Of a stretch of 64,000 bases of DNA, positions 34,730 to 46,742 are shown piece after piece (the stretch's first letter is position 1; each line of letters starts with the position of its first letter). Location of the stretch: contig CM049306.1 in assembly GCA_026874595.1 (NCBI GenBank), positions 30,865,519-30,929,518 on the forward strand. Direction: 5' to 3'. The translations under genes were made by a program, and so were the position numbers. A model generated the notes under the pieces. The model saw nothing but the letters and a program-made list of their open reading frames with translations. It made no database searches and had not been told where the DNA came from. The stretch is from Sipunculus nudus. Its lineage: Eukaryota > Annelida > Sipuncula > Golfingiida > Sipunculidae.

Positions 34730-36107
34730 CTATTGTTTGTGGATCTTCATGTGTCTCTGCAAGTTCCCAGACTGAGAGAAAGCTCTGTTACAGACTGTGC
34801 AGGAGTATGGACGCTCACCGGAGTGAGTTCGCTGGTGTTTGGTGAACGTGGACAGGTCAGAGAAGTCGCGCTGACATTGTGTACAGTGGAACGGTTTCTC
34901 CCCGGTGTGGAGGCGGAGGTGAGTGCGGAGCGTGGAGCGCTGACCGAAACTCTTCGGACAGAATTCACAGGAGTACAAACGAGGCTCTCCACTCTCTTTC
35001 AGTTGCTCTGTGTGGAAGCGGCCATGCAACTTGTACTGTCTGTAGGATTCGAAGGGTTTCCCACAAATGTCGCATTTATAGGTCTGATTCGTTGAAGAAG
35101 GAGCAGTCTTTTTCTCGGTTGTGTTTTTCGAGCGTTTTCTTCGTGTGACTGAACTTTTAGGTTTACTGGCTTGTTGGTGGACGAGCGGTACGTTTTCTTT
35201 TTCGGAGGCGGAGAAGTCTGTCGATCCAGTTGTCTGCTGCTGCGTTTTTGTCGGTTTCACATTTGTACAGTTCAGTGTTTGTGGCTCACGTTTGATCACG
35301 CTGTTTGAAAGGATCTCGCGTAATCTCATATGGTCACTGTGCACTTTGTTCCGATGGTCATCAGTAGCACTAGTTGTAGCTGGAAAGTTCCAGCGGCCTC
35401 TCTCCGTATGAGTCAAGATGTCCCTACTGGTAAACGTGTTATCCTGATACTGTGATGTCTGAGAGATGGCCAAGTCGGATACACTCTGTCTTCCAGCGTA
35501 TTGCAGCTGTTGTGGCATATGATGTGTCATACCGCCTTCCCTGTGAAGCTCTTTGTTGTAGGTCAGTGGATACATCCATCGTTCATACATCTCCTGCATA
35601 TAAACGAAGTTGGTAAATCGGGCGCCCTTCTCACAGTGATACATTTCAGACGCAAACGAATTCCCACAAGCGTGATCCGGCTGGGCTGAGATATACTGGC
35701 GCCATCTGGTGGTTGCGCTGGGCATATACGGTGCTGCTTCAAAACTGTAATTCCCTGGATGAATTGCTGGGCTGTCTACAACAGTTGGCACACGAGGCGA
35801 GTTCTGCAACGCATCATCATTGCAGGTTGTCGGCACATGGGGCGAGTTCTTCAACGCATTAGGATTGCAGGTTGTCAAAGCTGAACGAAATGGATTAGGG
35901 GTAGCACAGAATTTCCAGTTAGGGCGCCATCTAGTGGAGATATCAGGTTGAGTCATGTTGGCGCCAGATTGTTGGTCAAACGTGAACACAGAGTTGTTTT
36001 TGACGGCTGGACTTTGCTGATACAGACCGTCCCCGCCCACACGGTCGCTCATCTTGGCAAGCACCGCGGCTATCTCCTGGGTGAAGGAATTCCTCTTGGG
36101 CTTATAC
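34730..36107 (-). CDS. C2H2 zinc-finger protein, last coding exon
   Basis: Probable transcription factor with four C-terminal C2H2 fingers (34733-35080): CDICGKPF, CEFCPKSFGQRSTLRTH, CTQCQRDFSDLSTFTKH and CTVCNRAFSQSGNLQRH. Fingers 2-4 are joined by HTGEKPF/HSGERPY linkers typical of DNA-binding arrays. A long Ser/Thr/Asn-rich N-terminal part precedes them. The exon starts after acceptor CTTCCTCAG at 36108 and joins in frame to 38389. With the ATG at 38399 the protein has 462 aa. The segment KPKRNSFTQEIAAVL at the start looks like a short conserved N-terminal motif. I do not recognise the orthologue. Confidence 0.85.
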
Positions 36108-36184
36108 CTGAGGAAGAAAGCGATAATGTAATCGATACAATAATGATTTTACTTAATGGACATTATATTGCATCTTACAACACA

Positions 36185-37140
36185 TTAAAAACAGGTGTAA
36201 TATTTTTGTTCATGACGAGAGCGTATTCTTAAAGAGATTTATTGCATGACCCGGGTACCTGAGTGACACAACTTGTAGAAACTAGGTCGTCATAGTGATT
36301 ATTTTGGGAAACTAGTGTTGCACAAGAATAGTTCTCATATTACTTACAAACTTATAACTAGAAAACGGTGAGTCGAAAAACGACCACAGGTATATGCCAA
36401 ATCAAAGCGTCAAGGGTAAAGCAGGGCATTGAATGGTCCTGACATAACTCCAGATGGATGAGATGAAATTGATTTTAAATGGCATAAGGCGGACTGAATA
36501 CAAGATAAACCATTCCAAGATCTATGGACATGCAAATTTTCAGGTGAAAACATAAAAACCACTCCTAAGAAAATGACATTATATTCTATGAAAAAGTAGG
36601 TGGCGCCACCTGTCTGGTCTGCATTATAGGCTATTACAGCTTAGGACACATAAAGAACAGAGATGTAATGTTTTTGTTCATGACGACAGCGTATTCTTAA
36701 AGAGATTTATTGCGCGACCCGGGTACCTGAGTGACACAACTTGTAGAAACTAGGTCACAGTGATTATTTGGGGAAATTAGTGTTGCCCAAGAATAGTTCT
36801 CATAATACTTACAAACTTATACATGTTACTAGAAAACGAGCAGTCGACAAACGACCACAGGTATCTGCCAAATCACAGAGGCAAGGGGCACTGAATGGTC
36901 CTGACATGACTGTGGCATCAGAGATGCCAATTAAACTCCTCGTATATGTTCACTTTTCACCAAAAACAGATCTACAGATGGATGAGATGAAATTGATTTT
37001 AAGTGGCATAAGGCGGACTATATATAAGATAAACCATTCCAAGATCTATTGACATGCAAATTTTCAGGTGAATACATTGAAAACCACTCTTGAGAAAATG
37101 GCTTTATATTCTATGAAAAGGTAGGTGGCGCCACATGTCT
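36185..37140. repeat. Tandem duplication, period about 470 bp
   Basis: TTTTTGTTCATGACGA...CGTATTCTTAAAGAGATTTATTG at 36203 recurs at 36671. CTAGAAAACG at 36358 recurs at 36829. The duplicated unit includes flanking intron plus the 3' terminus of the class I element that follows, so duplication came after insertion. Confidence 0.75.
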
Positions 37141-38212
37141 GGCCTGACGATCTACGCTAAGTGAAAACGATTGTAGGTGGATTTGTGTACATGGTATCCG
37201 AAATCTGTGGACAAGTGACATTTCAGACTGATACATTGAACCAGTCCTGAGATATATGCATGAACTATTCTACAGATAAGTGAATCCAGGTGGTTCCACT
37301 AGTCTGGTGAATAAGAAATCTACCCAAGACGGATAAACATGCAAATTTCAGGCCGAGACCCCAATTCACTACTTAGAAAAAGTGCACCAATGTATGCTAT
37401 AAAAAGGAACGGCAGGTGGCGCCACCTGTCTGGTTTACAACAAAGCATTCCAAGAAACCTGCAATGGTTCAGGATGATACATCCATCCACTCCTGAGATA
37501 TGAGCAATTTTCGCCTAAAGCAAGCAGAAGGATAGACGCCACGAGAAAACAATGGCAGATGGCGCCACCAGTCTGGAGTACGATATATCTAAGATCTATG
37601 GACATTCGCAATTTGAGGCCAATACGACAAACCACTCCTGAGAAAAGGGCATTAATGTATTTCACACGGGAAGATAGGTGGGGCCACCTGTCTGGTTTCA
37701 AGAAAAATTCTCCAAGATGGATGGACATGCCAAATCACTGAACCAACCCTGAGTTTTGAGCAATTTCACTCAAAGCAGACGCACGGATGTACGCCACGCA
37801 AAACGATTGCAGATGGTGCCATCAGTCTTGAGACAGAGGAACCAAGACCTATGGACATGGAAAATTTCAGCCAAAATACATTGAAGTAATTGAACCAATC
37901 AATAAGACGAACAGATGGCAAACGCATGGATGGAGGCCACGCAAAAATGATTATAGGTGGCGCCACCAGTCTCGAGTACGAGATAGAGGTGACCAATTTT
38001 TATAGACATACACATTTTCAGCTCACTACATTGAACCCAATACATTGAGATATGGGCTGTTATCACTAAGACGCCCTGATTCTTACTGGACGGAAAGGAT
38101 TGCAGGTTGCGCCACCAGTCTTTCCTACGCACCAGTTCACAAGTAACCAAGTAATTTCATTTCAAGTGTCTCAGAGGAGTTCTCCGGAAACGAACAGGAC
38201 GGCGGCATACAA
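36358..38212 (-). mobile_element. Class I array-bearing element in the zinc-finger gene intron
   Basis: The 3' end (minus strand) is CTAG at 36358-36361 with a decayed GTCG/CGAC hairpin; it is duplicated at 36829. The interior has degenerate roughly 280-bp units with GGTGGCGCCACC at 36599, 37415 and 37956. The far end (GGCGGCATACAATTA, about 38201-38213) resembles the TTGTATCC terminus. It is older than the 31078 element. Confidence 0.55.
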
Positions 38213-38388
38213 TTATTGTCCATTTCACTGCCGATATATATTCTTTCGCTTGTCAACAATAAGACGTTTTAGGGAATGAATGCTTAATTCTACTGATTAA
38301 CTGTCGAATGTCCAATGTATTAGTGACACATTCATTGTCCAGTGCAAACTTACATGCTTAATGTTTATCATATTAACTGACTACTTAC

Positions 38389-38469
38389 TTGTAACTCATC
38401 TTTGATATTGCGCCTGGCACCAAGGTCTCATGCGCACCGTCAGTCAACCTCGCTGTCACAAGAAACAAA
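38389..38469 (-). CDS. Zinc-finger gene, middle exon with probable start codon
   Basis: The acceptor TTTTTTCAG lies upstream of 38469 and the donor is TTACAA/GTAAGTAG at 38389. ATG (38399-38397) in context AAGATGAGT opens MSYKYKPKRNSF, which continues in frame into the next exon. The whole exon is also open upstream of this ATG in the same frame, so translation could begin in the exon ending at 40518. Confidence 0.7.
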
Positions 38470-39137
38470 CTGAAAAAAGTAGTGCACACTTAATACAGCA
38501 TCATAGATTTGATAGTAGAGCTATGTTAAAAATTACATAAATTGTTTTGCCGCTTTTATCTGCATAAGTACCAATCTGACCGCGTTTCACGTTTTAGCTC
38601 AGGTGACTTTTAATATCCGTCGTCCCTCCATCCTGCCGAAGGACCGTCCGTTCTTTAACATGGCACAAATCGTAACCGTTTTATCTAGAAAGTTCTTGCA
38701 TAATAACCAGACAGGTCTTGGTGGCATCTCTACCGGAAATGAAATTAGGTCAGAGTGACGTATTCTGCAAAATATACGTCCAGTACATGCCTTTGGGCAC
38801 AGTTCTACATCTAAAATAATGTACCTCATTTTTACATTTCTGTCAGCTTGCAAAATGTGAACAAAATGGGCCTCAACATCTCATTTAAAATATCACAATC
38901 AGGTTTGACAATTTAAGTGTTATCTGTCCATTTTGAGTATTCAAACAAAGGTCCCAGTCACTCAGTATGACAAATAAATAGATTTCCTTTAAATTTGCCC
39001 TCTGTATTTATTATCTTTATCAGCTTATGAGGTGGCGGCGCCACCTATATTTTATGATAATTTCAACGCAAGTACAGTTCAAGATGGATTTGAGATCGTC
39101 ATTTATGTGATAGTTTAACTGTGTATTTGAATGTATG

Positions 39138-39188
<51 letters not shown>

Positions 39189-40517
39189 ATTTTATAACCG
39201 TGGGTTAAAATGTTGAAACGAGTCCTCTTAAACTTTGTAATGAAAGCGGCCAGCATGTTGAGATTGAATAGCTTTCTCACGTTTTAACTTGCTTAACTGC
39301 ATATCTAAGAAAGTGCAATGTATATAATGCAATTAAAACGAGAGTGCACTAAAGCAACGTTCTTGAACCACAATCGATCAAATGGCGCTGCGAGTCAACA
39401 AGTAATTTCCTGTTTTACTTCTGCCGATCTTTAACCTTTTTTAAAGGACATGATAACAGTGGAATTTCCCTCTCATTTGATTCGAACAGAGGTATGTTAC
39501 AACCATTAAAAGTTATGTGCCGATTTAAGGCGAAAATAGGCAAATATATTATATCTGCCTGTTTAAAATTATAAACATGCATATACTAAAAACATTTAAA
39601 CGAAGGGCATAATTTCAGTTTGCGTCTTACGTGCCATTAGATCTAAATCCCATCCTTTTCTGAAGATTGTAGTCGATATTATACGAGAATTATATATATA
39701 TATATATATATATGACGTACATCTTGACGTTCATCATATAACGACGATTTTATACCAGCCTTTAGTCTATAAAGAGCGGTTGAGTTACTTATTCAACCTC
39801 ATATAGAATCACAACGTAAAATCGGTCTTAATTAAAATTTCTAGTTAAACCTGTTTTGTAAGCAAGGTATGACTAATTGAAATATGAAAATTAAACCTAA
39901 CCGTGGAAAAAGATGCCAACTGTTGTTTTTTTATAGTAATGGTTACCTAGAAGTAAATATTATTTCTCTCCATGCATGTAAAATTTAAAATTTTCCCATT
40001 TGTGTGTTGATATAATATTTACGCCATATCGGACCTCTGACATCACGACCTGATTACTGGCCTGCCCAATTATCATTGCCTACTGAGTCAGGTTGTCACG
40101 GCTAATATAATATAAGCTTCTAGTTTCTAAAAGTTTTTTTAACAAAGATTAAGAAAAATATATTGCTCCAATGCGTAGGAAAATTCACATGTAAGAGAAA
40201 AAGGGTAATTTAACAAAAAAAGTTTAATGCATTAATAAAAAAAGTATATGGTTCAACAGTAATATATATCAAGAGTTAGTGCCTTTAATACAACTTTGAT
40301 TAAACCTTTTTAATACTCGTTAGTTGCAAAGAAAGGAATAGTTTTTTTAAGATTCAGTTTATTGCCTCCATGCAGTGTTTGTTTTAATACAACAGTTTTG
40401 TCTCAGGTCTGTATAAATTTCTCTCCTTTGTACATTATCATGATGAATATGCATTAATGCATATGCGAACTTTCAAAACTTAATTTATTTCATACAAAAT
40501 ATAGTAAATGAACGTAC
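38470..40517. other. Zinc-finger gene first intron
   Basis: It contains a reversed class II-type end (TTTTAGCTCAGGTGACTTTT at 38593-38612, followed by GTCCGTTC-type sequence), a GGCGGCGCCACC palindrome (39035-39046), and (TA)n runs at 39141-39184 and 39691-39711. No gene is visible. Confidence 0.45.
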
Positions 40518-40606
40518 CTTGCACTTGGATTAATGATGTAAAATCTGGTAACTGGTAAATCTGTCTTCATGCACGTAGAGAAAACGTAATATATAACGTT
40601 GGCCAT
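40518..40606 (-). CDS. Zinc-finger gene, possible alternative first coding exon
   Basis: The donor CCAAGTGCAAG/GTACGTTC at 40518 is good. An ATG at 40606-40604 starts MANVIYYVFSTCMKTDLPV, which reads through this donor and exon 38389-38469 into the zinc-finger exon without a stop. That would give 515 aa. The start context is weaker than that of the ATG at 38399. The exon itself is likely; whether it is translated is uncertain. Confidence 0.4.
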
Positions 40607-41190
40607 GGACTGACAGCTGATATAGACATGAGACGGGGAAACCCTTTCACTTTTTGCCTGCACTTCACAAATCACAGTACACGTTTTCCTTACTCCGCAT
40701 AGGATCCGTCTAACCTAGCGCCTGACATGGTTTCTTATTGTAGATAGACAGTTAATTAGCCGGTCTCCTCACCGTACCTCAACTCATGACGTAATCAGAA
40801 ACCACAAGGAGCGGGTATCCTTAAATTCAACCCCACGCTAAACTGATCAACCACCCACCCTGAGGGTTTCTTAACTTTTATCCCTCGTTTACTTTGTTTC
40901 ATTACACCGAGATTTAACTTTGAAATTCCCTATGTCATAGACTTTGTGAAGAAATTAAATTTAGAAATTTATTTTTATTTCTGTTTTATTAACTTTCAGA
41001 TATAAGTTTTCACTACATTACTCGCATTGGTTGATATAATTAAAAAATCACTTGTTATTAATCACCATTCAGTCACAGAAGGTTCATGGATTTCATTAAC
41101 GTGCAATAGGGTTGAGTTCAAATGTGATTCTGCCTACTGCAATGCAAATGTAGACATCCAAGAAATGTGTTTAAATATCATAAAAAAAAT

Positions 41191-42584
41191 AAATACATTA
41201 TATCTATCTTATATAAAATCAAACTAATTGCAAACGCATCAAAATCAGCTACTTTGCTTGTGAGTTCCAAGCAACGCAAACAATCAAATTCATTACAAAT
41301 AATTATCGATAAAGATATTGTCCCGAATGTCGATGAATTTTCTCACCTTGGCTTGATCATTGATGCCCATCTCACATGGAAATCTCACACTTCTACCGTT
41401 TTTAAAAAGCTATGTTGCAAAATTGGACTTTTACATCGGCTCAGCAAATTTCTACCACAGAAGTTTTTAGTCACTATATATCACGCCTTTGTTCAACCCT
41501 CAATAGATTATAGCCTAACAGTATGGGGCAGCTGTCCCAGCACATTCCGTGCCGCAATCCAACGAATGCAGTGTCGCGCGGCTAGGATAATAACAAAAAA
41601 TTACGACCCAACTCAAAGAAGTTTAGATTTAGTGAAAGAAATAGGCTTAATGACAATTGAACAGCGATATTTGTACCCTGTATCTATTTTAACCTATAAA
41701 TGCATAAATGATTTAGCCCCTTCATATTTATGTAAGAATTTTCATATGGCGAAGGGCATTCATAATTATTCGACGCGGTTAACCGAAAACAAAAACTGTA
41801 TCCTTCCGAAACCGCGTATTGAAGCCTTCAAGGCTACCTCTTTTTATGCAGGCAGTACTCTATGGAACTCCCTTCCTCGACACATTAAGTTTGCTTCTTA
41901 TTTGCAGCATTTTAAAAAATTATCACGTTCGTACTTCTCCGATTTTACAATGATGTCATAATCTTATCACAGCACGAAATTGTTCTAGATGTAATCGTTG
42001 CTCTTACCGCTGTTAGTACCGTCCCTTTTATTAATTTTATGATATTATCATTCCTTTGTAATGATTTTACAGTCTCATTATGTCTTTTATATTTCGCATT
42101 GTACATGTACTTTTATGTATTTTTATTATCATGTTCCATTGTTTATAATATCTTGTATATCTTGGAAGAGGGCCCTGCTTATAACAGAATTCTTATTCTG
42201 GTACAGGCCATCCTTCACAATATTATAATAAAAAATATTGCAAAATCAAAATTTTTTAACCCGACAAAATATTATCCATCACAATACCGTAATATTATTT
42301 ACATTTTGATATACGTTCATCATATACCGGACGATTATATTGTCCTATGGACCGTCTATCAGTTTCAATGGAAATAAATACAGTGTCTTCCATATATTTG
42401 GTTTTTTTTTGTGCATTAATTATCACATGGCATTTGATATACATGTATTTGCAGAACAGAGCTGTTCTTATTTGCTTGTATATTTTATGTCAGCGGTTCG
42501 GTAATGATCCGTCTTGGTTCTAAAATGAACAAACTATGTAAATGTTCTTAAAATGGTAAACAATAAACGTTATTTATTTATTTT
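41191..42584 (+). mobile_element. 5'-truncated non-LTR retrotransposon (LINE)
   Basis: The ORF to 41961 encodes the C-terminal part of a reverse transcriptase: FSHLGLIIDAHLTWKSH, then LYHAFVQPS-type TIYHAFVQPSIDYSLTVWG, then an AARIITKNYD segment and the post-RT region ending FKKLSRSYFSDF. The fingers and catalytic YADD part are missing, so the copy is dead on arrival. A 3' UTR follows, ending near AATAAACGTTATTTATTTA at about 42562-42584, typical of simple-repeat LINE tails. It belongs to the Jockey/CR1-like group in a broad sense. Confidence 0.8.
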
Positions 42585-42689
42585 AAAATTATATTCTTGT
42601 TAAAAAATAATAGAAATTTCTTAAAAAATCCTCTTGCTTTTTGGGAATCAGCTGTGTTTCTGTCCTTTCAAAAGAAGAAAACAATTCAG

Positions 42690-42830
42690 GTTAAGATAAG
42701 ATAAGATGAGATATAGTTTATTGTTATATATATGTAATAAAATCATCACATACAATAGTATTTGGCTTGACTGACTTGCTTAAACAAACACATTAAACCC
42801 TTCATATAAATTAAAAAGCAATAAATGTGA
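42690..42830 (-). mobile_element. Probable LINE tail in reverse orientation
   Basis: On the minus strand the sequence reads AACAATAAACTATATCTCAT followed by (CTTAT)n, the usual form of a LINE 3' end with a pentanucleotide tail. It lies just beyond the plus-strand LINE. No coding part is present. Confidence 0.4.
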
Positions 42831-43098
42831 ATGGGTGGGGTGGGGGTACTCCTTAATCCTTCTAGAGTCATAAGTTGTGAAAAACGGTATATCGGGAGAG
42901 CTGCGTGTGGTGAGGGTTTGCCTGAATTACGTAATAGTTATAAATTGAGTTAATCATATACCTGGAGTTATAACTTTAATGATTGAACAAAGAAACCTTG
43001 AAGCACAGGTGTTGTTACAGACCGAGTGTTAACTCCGAAGAAGGGTTATTTAGGAAATGTATGCTAACTACTACTATACCATTACTACTACTCCTAAA

Positions 43099-43099
<1 letters not shown>

Positions 43100-43132
<33 letters not shown>

Positions 43133-43262
43133 GGTAAATTTATACTACAATAAACACCTGTACCCTGAGTTTGCAGTTGGGTATTAAAAACATACACACA
43201 CATGCACACACATTTAATATTATTATTATTATTGTTATTATTATTATTATTATTATTAATAT
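43100..43262. repeat. Inverted (AAT)n and (ATT)n microsatellites
   Basis: (AAT)n at about 43104-43131 and (ATT)n at about 43216-43259 flank an 85-bp spacer with a (CA)n stretch. The arms are complementary and could fold into a hairpin. Confidence 0.8.
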
Positions 43263-43383
43263 TACCTGGACAATACATTAAGTAAATATCACAATTTATT
43301 GCTTGAATAATGCATATTTCTGTTAAGTTCGAAAAAAATAGTGGATATTCAAATATATCATTGTGTATGACATTTCAAACAGC

Positions 43384-43570
43384 CAGTGTTCCTGGAGAGG
43401 AAAACAGAGATAGACTTGTGCGTAGAGAAATCCCGCTTGGTATGTGCCGCCGTCTGGCGAGTAGAATGTGAAAACAGGATTGTAAATATACATCATGTGA
43501 CCGAAGTCAAGGCCGACACGTCACTTCTGTTTTGGTCCTCTGGTGACAGGAGCTGTCTGGTTTCGCTCAG
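43384..43570 (+). other. Possible noncoding first exon upstream of RNF103
   Basis: A relatively CpG-rich stretch with an open frame ends at a good donor, CGCTCAG/GTAAAT (43571). No homology is recognised. It could be the 5' UTR exon of RNF103, whose coding exon has an apparent acceptor at 51973. This is inference from position only. Confidence 0.2.
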
Positions 43571-45420
43571 GTAAATTTATAGACATTTATGTCGAGTATC
43601 ACTGACTTTACTGTGGTCTCTTACAGTTCTTTACCGGCGAGGAAGGTCATATTAAGTTGGCAACGTGCAATTTTGTGTTTAAAGGTGTAAATACGCACTC
43701 TTTAAACTCCCTCCCACGGACTGGCGCGGGTGTGGGTTTGTTGTGTACGTCTCGGTTGATGAGTTTTTCATCGTCGACATCGAGTTCACTGGGACAGGCC
43801 TACTTACCTGCTTACACTGTGACACAGACAACTGAGTGTATATTTACTGATTGCGCCGTCATATGAGATGGCCTATTCGTCTGGTCTTTATGGCATTGGA
43901 CCAATAGCTACATCACCCAGTCTCCAATTCTTAAATTTATTTTACATTTTTAGCCGAACTTATATCATGACATTCATTTGAAGTTAACAGCTGTATATGA
44001 AGCCTGGATTCTAAAGTTGCTCCAAACACTTTTCCACAACTGCTGTTCACTTTATAGGGTAATTTTGTTATGCTTTACTCCACCAGTTTTGGGTGGTATC
44101 TGTTTACAAAGTCCATTTATTATGAAAAATGACCTGTAAGTGATTAAACCAGGCACTCTGATGACTTCTTCCATGAAAACAAAACTTGCAAGGAAATTGA
44201 AAGAAACAATTAATTAAATATCAAGGAAAACTGTGTACTTTGGTTTAGACATGTTGATTTAATTAACACCGGTACCATAAATTTGAAAAAATATATTGAC
44301 AGCTAAAAGACACCATCACTGACAAGGTGACACTGCACAAGAAAACTCCCAGAATGTAAATTATACATTTGACAAGTTTGAGTAAACTATTTCATTATAT
44401 TGCAGGAGGGTTAAGGAAGTTAAACTGTTTTCTCATAATTAAATCTTATCTGTTTGTATACACCAGGGGTTTTATGTAATAGTTAGCATGAAAATTAATT
44501 GCAAAACAACAGAGGAAAATAGTGAGATGAAGTGCACTGTAGTATATTATACAGGAGTTTACCTTTCATTTGTTTGTGGTAAGCACCATGGCCTGTAGAT
44601 GCCTCAGTCTGTAGAATGTACACTCCCGAAGCGGAAATCTTGCGCTTCTAAAGAAGCCACTGATTTTCCCACTGCCTGGTTTGACCGTTTATGATGCATT
44701 TAAACCCGGGTGGTGCACATGGGCCTGTCTGCTTAAAAAACTGCTGATGTGACTATCAGCCAACCAAATGCAAGTCAACAAACATTTGACAGGCATCAGG
44801 CTCTGCCCAGAAACCACGTGTGGGGCAATTCTCTCTGAGCCTGTGGCCTGTTCAAACGGTCGCCGGGGCAATGAGCTGTCACTAAAAACAAAATTAACAG
44901 CATTGATTTTGTGTATTCTTGCTTGGCTGGTAAACCGTTTTGCTTCCAGCACAGGGTCTCATCTGATATTCTTTAAAAAAAAGGTTCAAGGAATTATCTT
45001 TAGTTAAAATACACAGGCCAGATAACAGAGTAGGACCCTTTAAACTTTAAGCACTAGTGTAGCATTTGAAGTAGGCTGGTCAGTTGGAGGAATATTTATC
45101 TCACTGTCATATACATTTGGATCCTACCCTTGTGGTGTCTGATGGTTTGGGATGAGGTCAAGTCCAGCTTATTAAGATCAAAAGCCCAGTGCCTACTGCC
45201 TGGTGAATCCCCCAGGGTGCATCCATCCCGCCACCATACGGGTGAAATGTAATATTATCAGCACCTGCTATACCGTTATCTATGTTGCTTTATTTTATAC
45301 ACATACGTGTGTCAATAGAGAGCACTGGAGGTTGAGATTATCTGTCTTCAAAATTGCTAAAAATTTGAATGAAAATTGAGAAAAAATTTCACACCACGTG
45401 AAGGGGACATCCCCACCCGG
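43571..45420. other. Intergenic region
   Basis: No gene or repeat with definable ends. A moderately GC-rich segment lies at 44590-44960 and contains a CCACGTG E-box (44815-44821). Confidence 0.35.
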
Positions 45421-46302
45421 CAACAGGACAACTACCCCCCGGACAATTACCCCCCAACAATAACCCCCCCGACAATTACCCCTCAGGACAATTACCCCGT
45501 CGGACAACTACTCCCCAGACAACTACCTCCCGGACAGTTACCCCCCGGTACAATTACCCCCTGGACAACTACCCCCTGGACAATTACCCCCATGGTATAA
45601 ATTACACATTTAAAGTACATGTTTTACATTTAAATATATTCTGTGTTGCTAATGAGTAGCACAGAATGCCAAAGAAAAAAAATAAAATTAATTGCAAATG
45701 AAAAATAAAAAGAAAATCACTTTAGATAATAATATCATGCTATTACTTATTATGATATTACTTATAGAGACTGGTAAGAATGGATCAGAATGAATGGTAT
45801 TCCATATTTAAATGGAATTATATTGTAAGCTTGCGGGTTGACCATATGTGTACAAAGCTTTTGTTTTACAACTTGCCAATGTAAAGCATATTTCATATAA
45901 TGGACTTTTTACCATATATTTACAATTTATTTTTTACAATACACAATATAATCATCTGAGAGGCATTGCCTAGTACTAGTAAACAGCTACTGAAAACTTG
46001 ATGTAATGGATTTTTTTCTATTTTTACAATACACATGATGTAAGTACCTATGCTTGGTTTGAAATATATTATCACCAGTATTTGTTTTACTTACAACTGG
46101 AATATTTCACTTTTAGTTTTTACAGTGTGTACTTTAAAAGTGTTATTATACCATGGGGGTAGTTGTCCGGGGGTATTTGTCTGGGGGGTAATTGTACCGG
46201 GGGTAATTGTCTGGGGGGTAGTTGTCTTGGGGGTAGTTGTCCAAGGGGGTAATTGTCCTGGGGGTAATTGTCAGGGGGTAATTGTCCGGGGGGTAGTTGT
46301 CC
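45421..46302. mobile_element. Foldback-like element with minisatellite inverted arms
   Basis: The left arm (45421-45591) is a run of roughly 15-bp units such as GGACAATTACCCCC and GGACAACTACCCCC. The right arm (46155-46302) is the inverted version, GGGGGTAATTGTCC and relatives. The inner junctions are a perfect 14-bp inverted pair: CCCCCATGGTATAA (45587-45600) and TTATACCATGGGGG (46146-46159). The loop of about 545 bp is AT-rich and noncoding. Foldback elements have exactly this form. Confidence 0.65.
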
Positions 46303-46742
46303 TAGAGCCTCCCCACCCATACTTGGCCCTTTGACAGCTGCTTTTGCCTGAAAGAACTCTTCCCTACACCCCACCCCCCCTACAGAATTTGGTTCTGATT
46401 ACACCACATGGAACTGATAACATTATAAATTATTTTTCTGGGAAAATATGATGTCAGTTTTACACCCCTTTTCAGTTTCAGCTGTTGCTGATTTAAGGAA
46501 GTCACATGATGAGGCATGTGTTCTCAAATACTCCTGAAATTGACCTGGTGTATTTACTACCTAAGTTGATCTCATTTTTAAATAAAATATGCTGTGTTAA
46601 ATTAGAGGCCTATTATGGCACTTAAATTTGTAACTTCATTGGGTCATGCAACTAACTTCTTAATGTGTAAATGTATATAATTCTTTAAAATCAGGATTCA
46701 TGATCTGTAATAAATATCAAATAAATTTACCTCTCCTGCAAG

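Noticed and set aside
34709-35148. Plus-strand ORFs of 128 and 89 codons
   Set aside because: They are shadows of the zinc-finger exon on the opposite strand.
42039-42377. A 112-codon ORF after the LINE reverse transcriptase
   Set aside because: It lies in the AT-rich LINE 3' UTR and shows no family features.
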